Source: Halotia branconii CENA392
GTDB taxonomy: Bacteria > Cyanobacteriota > Cyanobacteriia > Cyanobacteriales > Nostocaceae
DNA: 64,000 nt
Assembly (NCBI RefSeq): GCF_029953635.1
Contig: NZ_CP124543.1
Coordinates: forward strand, 661,455-725,454
Reading direction: 5' to 3'
Positions 9,114 to 16,700 of the stretch are shown piece after piece (positions within the stretch are counted from its first letter, which is position 1; every line of letters begins with the position of its first letter). The notes beneath the pieces are model-generated. The model did no database searches and had not been told where the DNA came from. It was given only the letters and a program-made list of their open reading frames with translations. The position numbers and the translations under genes are program-made.

Positions 9114-9920
9114 CTAACTCCTGACTCCTGCCTCTTGTTTCTCAATTACACCAGCAATCTGCTCAGTTATTTCTTTGATTGTTTGAGTGATGGGATGATG
9201 AAGGTAACGCAGAGAAAAAACACCATTGCTTGCTAACTGCACTACCTCTTCTGAAAGGGGTAAAATTCCAGCCACTGAAACGTTGTAAATTTTCTCTACC
9301 TGTTGTTGCAAGTCGAGAAAATTCAAGCTTGGTAAAGCCTTATTAATTACCAACAACATTTTTGGTACTCGCAGTTTACGAGCTACATCAACTGTTACAG
9401 CAGTGCCTTGGAAGTCTTGATTATCTGGACGCAGAAGAATCACCAAAACATTAGAAATACCTATGGAAAGTAAGGTTTCTTCATTCAAGCCAGGGTGTGT
9501 ATCAATTAATAAGTAATCCAGTTTTAGAGTGCGGATAAGTTCTTGAAAACCATCGTTGAGCCGGACTACATCATATCCCTCACGTAAAATTCTGGCGATT
9601 TCACCTGCCTTAATACTAGAAGGAACTAAATAAAGACTACCTTTGACTGTACCTATATTTCCTTGGTTTGCAACTAGAGTATCAGTAACATCGTAAGCAG
9701 CATCTTTAATGTTACAACGACCCCATAAATAGTCATTGAGAGCGAGTTCCATTTTATTCTCATTAAGCCCGAAAATAACATGAATCCCAGGCGATTGGAT
9801 ATCAGTGTCGATGATACCTACACGTTGTCCCGCAAGCGCCATAGTAGAAGCTATGTTAGCAATCAAGTTTGATTTACCAGTGCCACCACGGAATGAATGA
9901 ATCGCAATAATTTGTGCCAT
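9114..9920 (-). CDS. MinD/ParA-like P-loop ATPase
   Basis: The 268-residue protein opens with a deviant Walker A (FRGGTGKSN, residues 10-18), in which the usual signature Lys before the Gly pair is Arg11. Switch I (DTDIQSPG) and the Walker B-like YLLIDTHPG follow. These make it a member of the SIMIBI/ParA-MinD class, whose dimers bind membrane or nucleoid on ATP cycling. No amphipathic C-terminal membrane helix of the MinD type is obvious. It lies on the same strand between the cNMP-domain gene and the permease-like gene, so it is likely part of the RiPP export/regulation locus. It could position the exporter or couple the sensor to it, but this is inference. The replacement of the signature Lys by Arg may alter ATP-dependent dimerisation. 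Confidence 0.82.
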   Translation of the reverse strand: MAQIIAIHSFRGGTGKSNLIANIASTMALAGQRVGIIDTDIQSPGIHVIFGLNENKMELALNDYLWGRCNIKDAAYDVTDTLVANQGNIGTVKGSLYLVPSSIKAGEIARILREGYDVVRLNDGFQELIRTLKLDYLLIDTHPGLNEETLLSIGISNVLVILLRPDNQDFQGTAVTVDVARKLRVPKMLLVINKALPSLNFLDLQQQVEKIYNVSVAGILPLSEEVVQLASNGVFSLRYLHHPITQTIKEITEQIAGVIEKQEAGVRS

Positions 9921-9963
9921 AAATTACCTCGTAGTCTATAAAAACGTGATTAATCGTGTCTGT

Positions 9964-10060
9964 ATATCATGTCCGGCTTATTAATTATGAATCCCGCATC
10001 TGTGCAAAAACTTGAAAACCCTTTCTCCCCCTGCTCCCTGGTTACTGAGCTCAGTCGAAG
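9964..10060. repeat. C-rich-core repeat, partial copy
   Basis: ATATCATGTCCGGC followed by a TTAATTATGAATCCCGCATC-like segment, TGTGCAAAAAC and CTTTCTCCCCCTGCTCCCTG closely matches 61631-61705. The right inverted end seen at 61738-61750 is missing, replaced by GGTTACTGAGCTCAGTCGAAG, another dispersed motif. The stop codon of the following minus-strand gene (10051-10053) lies in that motif. Confidence 0.6.
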
Positions 10061-12663
10061 TATGCCCCAGAAAATGACGGCTCTGGAAAAGTAAACTTTA
10101 ACCAGCATCCATCACTAATGAGAGGAAGCAAAACTCGCCCGTTGGATAATTTCAAGTCAAACTGCATGTTCTTATTTCCACTATGGATTTCCACAAGTGT
10201 AGGCAAACTTTTAGAGTCAATCTGGGAATTACTGCTATGTACCCACACTCTCAATTCCTGTTTTCGCTTAGTTGGTAGGCAAAAAGTGGCATACTGTAAA
10301 GATGAAAGTGATGGAATCTCGACAGTGGCAGCTTGGTGGTGTTGTTCACTTCCGGCATATCCTAATAACACTTTTGCTATTTTTGGTTGTCCACCAGCAG
10401 TGATTGTGAATACGGATCGTCCTTTTTGGTGTTGCTCTCGGAGTTCAACTACCATACGAGAAGTAAACGCACCATAGTACTTCATTGCCAAAGTTGCTCC
10501 TAAAGAGAGGACAGCAATAGACAATGCACTGATACGCGCCACAGAATTTTCCCAGATGAACAGACCGTGGACAAGTAGGATAGCTAAAAATAGGCTGTAT
10601 ACACCTACGCTGAATAAGGGATAGTTGAGAATTTTCAAGACTACTCCGGGTACAAGCTCTCCTTTGCGGCGGCTAGAAATCAATAGTAAAACTGGAAAAA
10701 TACCGCCAACCAGGGAGTTGCCAAGCACACCAGCGAAGGCGAGTACGCTGGTAAAAGATTGTGTACCAACCAGGAATAGCCACTCAGTTAGTAAGAAGAC
10801 TAGAAGTAACGGGCTGATGGATAGGAAAAAGCGACGTTGGTTTAGTAGGGTTTTGCAAAACCTTTGTGTCTGATTTTGATGTTCAGAAGTAAGATTATTA
10901 AAATCAGCTTTTAATCCTCCTTCGTAAACCAAGAGCATGGGTGAAATAGCTTGTACACAAGCATTATCATGATTAGCCGATCGCACTTCTAAAGTCAGAC
11001 GAGTATCCCACTTACGTAAGTCTGGGAATTGGTGAAGTAACTCTTGAATATTCCAACGTTCAGCAAAGACAATTTCTACATGATGGACATTGCCACTCAA
11101 TTGAATATCTAAACGAAACTTGGATTTAGCTTCTTCTAATCCCAGGTAAGTTACACCAATATAAGGAACACAGCTAGGATTGCCACCAGGATGCAAGATT
11201 AATATTCCCGAATGGCACGGCAGTTTTAAAATTGGTTGGGAACGGTCAGGTAGCCACTCTCTAGCTAAGTTGACTAAGAGACTAGAACTGCGGAGCCAAG
11301 CCATTCCTAACAACAAGGTGACTAACACTGCTCCCAAGATTGTGACGATCACACCGATTTGCAGCGCCAATGGTTCTAAGGCAGTGCCTGACTGTCCAGT
11401 GAGCAAGTCTGGCGAGACGGCTCCGTTAACTGCAAGTACCCAAATACAAAAGAGAAGAGTTAAAAAAGCAGTTCCCGCCACGCTTCCCCAAATTAAAGAT
11501 CCAGCGCTAGGGTCACGGGGAAGTATCAATTTGCCACATTCTCCGACATAAACATGCCCGAAGTAAAGCATCAAACTCACACCTAAAATCCGTTGTAGCA
11601 TCCAAGGGTGGAAAAGTTGACCGTCAAGAAAGGGCAAGTTTACATATAAAAGGTTTTCTAGTTGGACATGGCGGAATGCCAATAATGAAAGAATGAGAAG
11701 CAAACTTACGTTGATGCCTGCTAGTAATACCATCAAGGCAACGGTGAAGTTTAAAGATTTACGAGATACCAAGTACAATCCGGCACAAAATAACAACACC
11801 GCCCATAGTGCTGCTGGTATGTGAGTGAAGTTTGCCATAGTCACCGACAAACCAATATAGCAAGCCAAGGCTATGAGGAAAACACGAATGCCTACTGCAA
11901 CAGACAGTATAAATGAGCCTGTATTTCCTAAATAATTAGATACTAATTGTTTGATAAAAGCATTACCATAACGAAAATCGCTACTGCGACCAACGGCTTC
12001 TGCCATACAAGCCATAGTTAGGATATTGATTATACCGATGATGACTATGAAGGCAATTGTAGCTAACGGGCCGATATCGGCTACGGCGATAGGTAAAGCT
12101 AAGAAGGCTTGAGGAAGACCCAAAGCTACAGTCAGTATTGAGGCTAACCAGAAGGGTGGAAGAGACTCTAGACGTTGGGCGATCGCTGCTGTCATCCAGC
12201 GCCACTGTTCTATCAGTGATAACTTGGATGCAAAAATGGTCGATAGTTGTTTTCTATACAAGCGCAAGTAAGCCACTTGTACTGACTTTTCATCTAAACC
12301 CAAAGTTGCGCGGATGTTAGGCACAGTTTGATAGATGAAAGTGTACTTCTGGCTGAAGGCATGAGCGATCGCAGCTTTGAGTCTAGGATTTTTTGGTATG
12401 AGGGTTGCCCACTGCTTTGCGTAGCGTTCCAAGTGTTGGATGGTGGGATGGAGTGGTGGCGCGTTTCCTAAAGCAAAAGCTTCGAGAAAAGCCAAATCGC
12501 GCTCTGAGGCAGCTTGCTCTGTGAGGGAAAACTCCATCTGCGATCGCGCCACTATCTGTGCTGTGCGACTCTCAAGCAAAAACAATAGTGTATTCGCTCG
12601 TTTTGCTGGTAAACCCGCTAGTACTTCCTCTGGTGATATCAATTCGTCATCATCGAATGACAT
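10051..12663 (-). CDS. Large permease-like membrane protein (amino-acid-transporter-like core with soluble domains)
   Basis: This 870-residue protein was not assigned to a named family. The first ~165 residues are soluble and helical. Residues about 170-460 hold ten or eleven hydrophobic helices that resemble the APC/amino-acid-permease fold (LGLPQAFLALPIAVADIGPLA, GECGKLILPRDPSAG). A soluble insert follows (about 470-610), then five more helices (about 620-760) and a hydrophilic beta-rich tail. The start lies 2 bases after the stop of the dCache sensor gene, so the two are coupled. In the RiPP locus it could be a transport-like sensor or a membrane platform working with the upstream sensor; a true amino-acid carrier is also possible. 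The last residues (YFD) and the stop lie inside a dispersed repeat, so the C-terminus may be altered. Confidence 0.7.
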   Translation of the reverse strand: MSFDDDELISPEEVLAGLPAKRANTLLFLLESRTAQIVARSQMEFSLTEQAASERDLAFLEAFALGNAPPLHPTIQHLERYAKQWATLIPKNPRLKAAIAHAFSQKYTFIYQTVPNIRATLGLDEKSVQVAYLRLYRKQLSTIFASKLSLIEQWRWMTAAIAQRLESLPPFWLASILTVALGLPQAFLALPIAVADIGPLATIAFIVIIGIINILTMACMAEAVGRSSDFRYGNAFIKQLVSNYLGNTGSFILSVAVGIRVFLIALACYIGLSVTMANFTHIPAALWAVLLFCAGLYLVSRKSLNFTVALMVLLAGINVSLLLILSLLAFRHVQLENLLYVNLPFLDGQLFHPWMLQRILGVSLMLYFGHVYVGECGKLILPRDPSAGSLIWGSVAGTAFLTLLFCIWVLAVNGAVSPDLLTGQSGTALEPLALQIGVIVTILGAVLVTLLLGMAWLRSSSLLVNLAREWLPDRSQPILKLPCHSGILILHPGGNPSCVPYIGVTYLGLEEAKSKFRLDIQLSGNVHHVEIVFAERWNIQELLHQFPDLRKWDTRLTLEVRSANHDNACVQAISPMLLVYEGGLKADFNNLTSEHQNQTQRFCKTLLNQRRFFLSISPLLLVFLLTEWLFLVGTQSFTSVLAFAGVLGNSLVGGIFPVLLLISSRRKGELVPGVVLKILNYPLFSVGVYSLFLAILLVHGLFIWENSVARISALSIAVLSLGATLAMKYYGAFTSRMVVELREQHQKGRSVFTITAGGQPKIAKVLLGYAGSEQHHQAATVEIPSLSSLQYATFCLPTKRKQELRVWVHSSNSQIDSKSLPTLVEIHSGNKNMQFDLKLSNGRVLLPLISDGCWLKFTFPEPSFSGAYFD

Positions 12664-12665
12664 AT

Positions 12666-14102
12666 TTATGCCTCACAGTTTAGCGATCGCTCTTTAAGGG
12701 ATTGCACCTGAGTCTGCAATCTCTGATAGTAATCTGTCTCAGTTTCGCTAACAGTTACTTCGTGTTCTCTGAGCTTTTGAATCTTTTTTTGTAACTGCCG
12801 GAAATGTTCGTTTTCCGTAATTTCCGCAACGTTGCTAGCTCTTTTAGTCTCGTCAATCTCAATGTGCAGTTCCTGAACTTGCATTTTGAGCTTTTGATCT
12901 CGCATCCTCACTTGTTCAGCCATCCCCAAGAAAACACGTACTAATTGGCCTATGTCGTCTTGGGTATGAGCTAATTTCTCCAATCTTGGACGCAATTCCA
13001 ATACCTGAGAATCAAAATCATCCTGCTCTAATGCTTGTGCTGTGGCTGTGAGGGCGTAAATTGGTTGAGAAATTCTCCGTGCTAAGAGTAACGCAATGAT
13101 GGCTGTAATTCCCCCCACAATCAATACACTGCCACCATGCAGCCACATCAGGCGCTTCAATGGCTCGATAAAATTTTCTTTGGGCTGGCTGACACCCAAT
13201 ACCCAAGGTTGTTTTTGCAAAGGTGCAAAGCCAACTATCCGGGGCATTTGCTGAGGTGGAAAGCGATAGGTAGTATGACCTGCGTGTTTAGCTTTCACCA
13301 TCACCTGCAATTCTGGAATACCTAAGCTCTGAATTTGATCTAGAGCGTAACGCCTGTCCTTAACAACCTGTTTTAATATCTCAGGCGGTAGGGGAGCGAG
13401 GCTATGATAAAGGAGAGATTTATTAAAATGACTGATAATTACTCCCTGTTGGTCAATCAAAAAGGTATATTGGGAACCTACTTGTAACGCATTTGCGATC
13501 GTCCAGATACCTTCTCCTTTAATTTTCAGTACTGTGACTCCGACAATTTTGCCACTAGGCGATCGCACTGGCACAGAGAAAAACATACCTGGTCGTTTTG
13601 TTGTTTCCCCTACCAGAATGCTAGAAATATAAGATTTGCCTTGGATGCTGGAACGGAAATATTCACGGAAAGCATAGTTTTGACCAAGGAATTTAAGATC
13701 ACTAGCGGCGATCGCACGACCTTGTTTATCCATGACAAAAACAGCATCAAACTCAGGGTTAGAACGGAAGACATTTTGTAGCGTTTGTTGCAATTGAGGG
13801 CGGAGGGCTTCTCGCTTAGAAGACGTGGAAGCTGCTAGAAAATTTACGACATTGCGATCGCGACTAACTTGGATAACAACATGTTGAATATCAATAATTA
13901 ACTGGTCGAGGCGACTAGCAGTACTGGTGGCTAACAGTTCCAGTTTGCGATATTCGCCAGCCTCCACACTATCTAAGCTATGGCGCAGGTTGTAGTAGGT
14001 GGTGAAGCTCATCGGTATGAGGGCAACTGACACCAACGCTGCTGATATTTTGGCAGCTATAGACCAAGCAGGTGGGCAAAGTAACCGATGTAAACGCTTC
14101 AT
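12666..14102 (-). CDS. dCache-HAMP transmembrane sensor without output domain
   Basis: The 478 residues show a short cytoplasmic N-terminus, a first membrane helix (about 15-35) and an extracytoplasmic double-Cache-like region (about 36-315) with the typical FDAVFVMDKQGRAIAAS and GVTVLKIKGEGIW strands. A second helix (about 325-345: GGSVLIVGGITAIIALLLA), a HAMP domain (RRISQPIYALTATAQAL) and a long coiled coil to the end follow. There is no kinase, cyclase or methyl-accepting domain. The output is therefore probably protein-protein contact through the coiled coil, most simply with the permease-like protein encoded 2 bases downstream. It is the first gene of the minus-strand arm, divergent from the precursor gene, so both arms share the region 14103-14580. 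Confidence 0.82.
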   Translation of the reverse strand: MKRLHRLLCPPAWSIAAKISAALVSVALIPMSFTTYYNLRHSLDSVEAGEYRKLELLATSTASRLDQLIIDIQHVVIQVSRDRNVVNFLAASTSSKREALRPQLQQTLQNVFRSNPEFDAVFVMDKQGRAIAASDLKFLGQNYAFREYFRSSIQGKSYISSILVGETTKRPGMFFSVPVRSPSGKIVGVTVLKIKGEGIWTIANALQVGSQYTFLIDQQGVIISHFNKSLLYHSLAPLPPEILKQVVKDRRYALDQIQSLGIPELQVMVKAKHAGHTTYRFPPQQMPRIVGFAPLQKQPWVLGVSQPKENFIEPLKRLMWLHGGSVLIVGGITAIIALLLARRISQPIYALTATAQALEQDDFDSQVLELRPRLEKLAHTQDDIGQLVRVFLGMAEQVRMRDQKLKMQVQELHIEIDETKRASNVAEITENEHFRQLQKKIQKLREHEVTVSETETDYYQRLQTQVQSLKERSLNCEA

Positions 14103-14580
14103 TTCATCTATTGTGATAATTAGTTGTAAAAATCTCTAAGTTCACTTCTACAGCAACGCATAAGAAAGTAATTCTAGATACGCTAACTTTAGTTTGTCTG
14201 GATTTTTTAATTTAATTCATTATGTTTTTACTCATACTTAGATTTGTAGTTTAGAGGATGCTAACCCGATTCACAATCCTAAATTTTTCGGTAGAACTCA
14301 CAAATTTTTAGTTTTTGTTAAGTATTTAATTAAATACACTTTTAGTATTTGATTTTTTTTAAGCTTGTTTTTTAATAAAATTATGTACTGATACGTGAAT
14401 TATTTGATTTTTTTCGATTTCTCTAAATAATTGAGAATAAATAAATTTTTTAACATCATCAATTTTACTTTTTTAGATTTTTTACCTAAACAATTCAAAT
14501 TGACGATCTGATTGAAAAATCGATATTGTAATTAGTGTCAATCATCAAGTGATGACAACAAACATTCAGGAAAAAATCAA
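14103..14580. promoter_or_regulatory. AT-rich divergent promoter region of the RiPP locus
   Basis: These 478 bases separate the sensor gene (minus) from the precursor gene (plus) and must hold promoters for both. The sequence is very AT-rich, with T-tracts and no ORF of note. A ribosome site (AGGA, about 14567-14570) precedes the precursor ATG at 14581. I cannot define -35/-10 elements or an operator with confidence. Confidence 0.55.
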
Positions 14581-14943
14581 ATGCACGAAGAGCTAAAAAA
14601 CATCATTTCTCAATCAATAAACACCCGCTTTGAGTTGGAGCAAAAACTCATTCAGCAGTCTTGGGAAGATGAAAGCTTTAAGCAAGAATTGCTCACCAAT
14701 CCCAAGACCGTTTTTGCAAGAGAGTTAGGACAACAACTACCAAAAGATATCGAAATAGAAGTACTCCAAGAAACTGATAATAAAGTTTACTTGGTACTTC
14801 CTACCAATCCTATATCAGATATCAAGTCCGAAGTAGAATTAACTGAGGAAGCTCTAGAAAGTGTGGCAGGCGGTGTCAACTTATTTGGTGGACTAGTAAA
14901 AAGATGGAATTGGATTATTCGCAATGCAAATAACTTAGCATAA
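14581..14943 (+). CDS. Proteusin (NHLP-leader) RiPP precursor peptide
   Basis: The 120-residue product has the nitrile-hydratase-like leader: an N-terminal helix, the SWEDESFKQELLTNPKTVFARELG block (helix and NP turn), a beta strand pair (IEIEVLQETDNKVYLVLP), and LTEEALESVAGG ending at Gly97-Gly98. The C39 peptidase at 3519 should cut after Gly98. The core is then residues 99-120, which starts VNLFGG and includes LVKRWNWIIR. The core has no Cys, Ser or Thr, so lanthionine, azoline or thioether formation is excluded. It has three basic residues, two Trp and many branched-chain or Asn positions, the residue types PoyD-family enzymes epimerise. A second Gly-Gly lies at 103-104. An epimerase gene follows in the same unit. 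Confidence 0.92.
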   Translation: MHEELKNIISQSINTRFELEQKLIQQSWEDESFKQELLTNPKTVFARELGQQLPKDIEIEVLQETDNKVYLVLPTNPISDIKSEVELTEEALESVAGGVNLFGGLVKRWNWIIRNANNLA

Positions 14944-14988
14944 GCGTAAGTTTGGCATTTTTTAGCAATAGTAAATTCCAATTTTTAT

Positions 14989-15033
14989 AACCCAGTGAGC
15001 TTTGATGAAGAGTGATTCTTTGTTTACTGGGTT
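14989..15033 (+). terminator. possible hairpin between precursor and epimerase genes
   Basis: AACCCAGT (14989-14996) and ACTGGGTT (15026-15033) form an 8-bp perfect inverted repeat with a 29-base loop, 45 bases after the precursor stop. No U-run follows, so it is more likely an RNA-stability or partial read-through element than a full terminator. Such an element would keep precursor mRNA more abundant than enzyme mRNA. Confidence 0.4.
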
Positions 15034-15068
15034 TACTACCTATCCATTTTTGTAATTGACAGGTTTTG

Positions 15069-16571
15069 ATGATGCAAGTAAGTAATAGTTTAGAAAAAAA
15101 AGAATTATTTAGCACGAATATTAGTCAAATAAGACAGACTCTTAAAAAATGGATAACTAATGATGAACTTCATTGGACTGAAAAATTATCTGATGAAGTT
15201 TTAATGCAAGAATTAATACAAATAAGTCAAATTCAGCGTTTCAGTCAAAAGTGGCAGGCCGATCCAGAATTAAAAAAACAGTTACTTATAGATTCACATC
15301 AAGCTGTTGCTAGATATAACCTGAACATTAATCCTGAAGAAATAAGGGTACTATGGGATAAAACTCATACTCAAAAAGAAAATCAAGCAGATTCAATTTC
15401 TCTATCTTTAAAAAACTACCGAAATCTGATCAATGATGAAGTAAGGCAAGCCTACGAGATACAACGTATTGCAGGTTCCTCAATCGAACCTAGTTACAAA
15501 GCATGGCGTGAGCGGCAGATGACTCGTGCTGCAAGTGAACTCAATCAACTTCCTCAGACGCTACCTGAGATACATTTCCCAATAGCTTTTGAACTTAGCA
15601 AAGGATGTTCTGTAGGATGCTGGTTTTGTGGTGTTTCTGCACCTCGTCTCGGAGATATTTTCATATATAACCAGGAAAATGCTAGGCTATGGCGCGAAGT
15701 CCTCGAATTAATGAAAGAGATACTTGGACCTGCTGCTGGAACAGGCTTCTGTTACTGTGCGAGCGATCCATTTGATAACCCAGACTATGAAAAATTCTGC
15801 GATGATTTCCACGCAATCTTAGGAATTTTTCCGCCAACTACAACTGCTCAACCTCTAAAAAATCCAGATCGTACAAGATTTTTGTTGAAGCTTTCTTTAG
15901 AAAAAGGCTGCATTTTGAATCGCTTCTCAATTCTTTCATTAAAAATGTTAGACCAAGTTTGTAATGAATTTAGTTCAGAAGAGTTAGCTTTCGTTGATTT
16001 CGTACTTCAAAATAAAGAGGCAGATATTCCCAAATCCTATTCTGGTCGTGCGCGTGAACATAATCACAGAAAAGCAGAAAAAAGTCAGGAAATACTAAAT
16101 AATACCTTGGCAGGATCTACTGCCTGTGTAAGTGGCTTCTTGTTCAACATGGTTGACCGGAGTGTTAAACTCATTAGTCCCTGCAATGCTGATGAACGTT
16201 GGCCATTGGGTTATCGGGTTTACGAAAAGGGTACTTTTACTAACGCTGATGATTTAAAAATTCTCCTTAAGAGAATGATAAACACTCACATGCCACTTAC
16301 TCTTAGACCCAATGACCGCATTAGTTTCCGTCGAGATTTGAAATATGAAAATTTACCAGATGGGTTTCAAGTCTCAACCAAATTTCACAAACATAAGTTT
16401 CAGAATGCTTCTTACATCAGGCAACTAGGAGAAGTTATCTACAAGGGAGATAAAACAGCAGAAGAAATTGCTTTGTTGTTTAATGTCTGTGGCATTCCAT
16501 CAGCAACTATATATCATTTTCTAAATTTGATATTCGAGCATGGAGTTCTAGATGATGAACCAAAAATGTAA
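15069..16571 (+). CDS. Radical SAM RiPP maturation amino acid epimerase (PoyD-type)
   Basis: The ~500-residue enzyme has the radical SAM cluster CSVGCWFC (Cys180-x3-Cys184-x2-Cys187) that binds a [4Fe-4S] cluster and SAM. A conserved SPCNADERWPLGY block has a Cys at about 372. In PoyD-like enzymes a Cys in this region is thought to give back the hydrogen atom after alpha-H abstraction, inverting L- to D-residues. The N-terminal domain (about 40-95) resembles the precursor leader (WQADPELKKQLLID against WEDESFKQELLTN). Three in-frame starts (TTG 15066, ATG 15069, ATG 15072) follow an AGG at 15061-15063; I chose the first ATG. It is the only maturation enzyme encoded beside the precursor, so the product is expected to be a D-residue-containing but otherwise unmodified peptide. 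Confidence 0.9.
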   Translation: MMQVSNSLEKKELFSTNISQIRQTLKKWITNDELHWTEKLSDEVLMQELIQISQIQRFSQKWQADPELKKQLLIDSHQAVARYNLNINPEEIRVLWDKTHTQKENQADSISLSLKNYRNLINDEVRQAYEIQRIAGSSIEPSYKAWRERQMTRAASELNQLPQTLPEIHFPIAFELSKGCSVGCWFCGVSAPRLGDIFIYNQENARLWREVLELMKEILGPAAGTGFCYCASDPFDNPDYEKFCDDFHAILGIFPPTTTAQPLKNPDRTRFLLKLSLEKGCILNRFSILSLKMLDQVCNEFSSEELAFVDFVLQNKEADIPKSYSGRAREHNHRKAEKSQEILNNTLAGSTACVSGFLFNMVDRSVKLISPCNADERWPLGYRVYEKGTFTNADDLKILLKRMINTHMPLTLRPNDRISFRRDLKYENLPDGFQVSTKFHKHKFQNASYIRQLGEVIYKGDKTAEEIALLFNVCGIPSATIYHFLNLIFEHGVLDDEPKM

Positions 16572-16700
16572 ATATTTTTAACTGATAATAATCGAGTAAT
16601 TATAGATATTCTTGCTTATTACTCCTAATTTTTTTATTTTCTTGCTAAATAAATTTAACCTCTTCTAACTAAATGAGTTTTGAGAAAGTTTCTAAAAACT

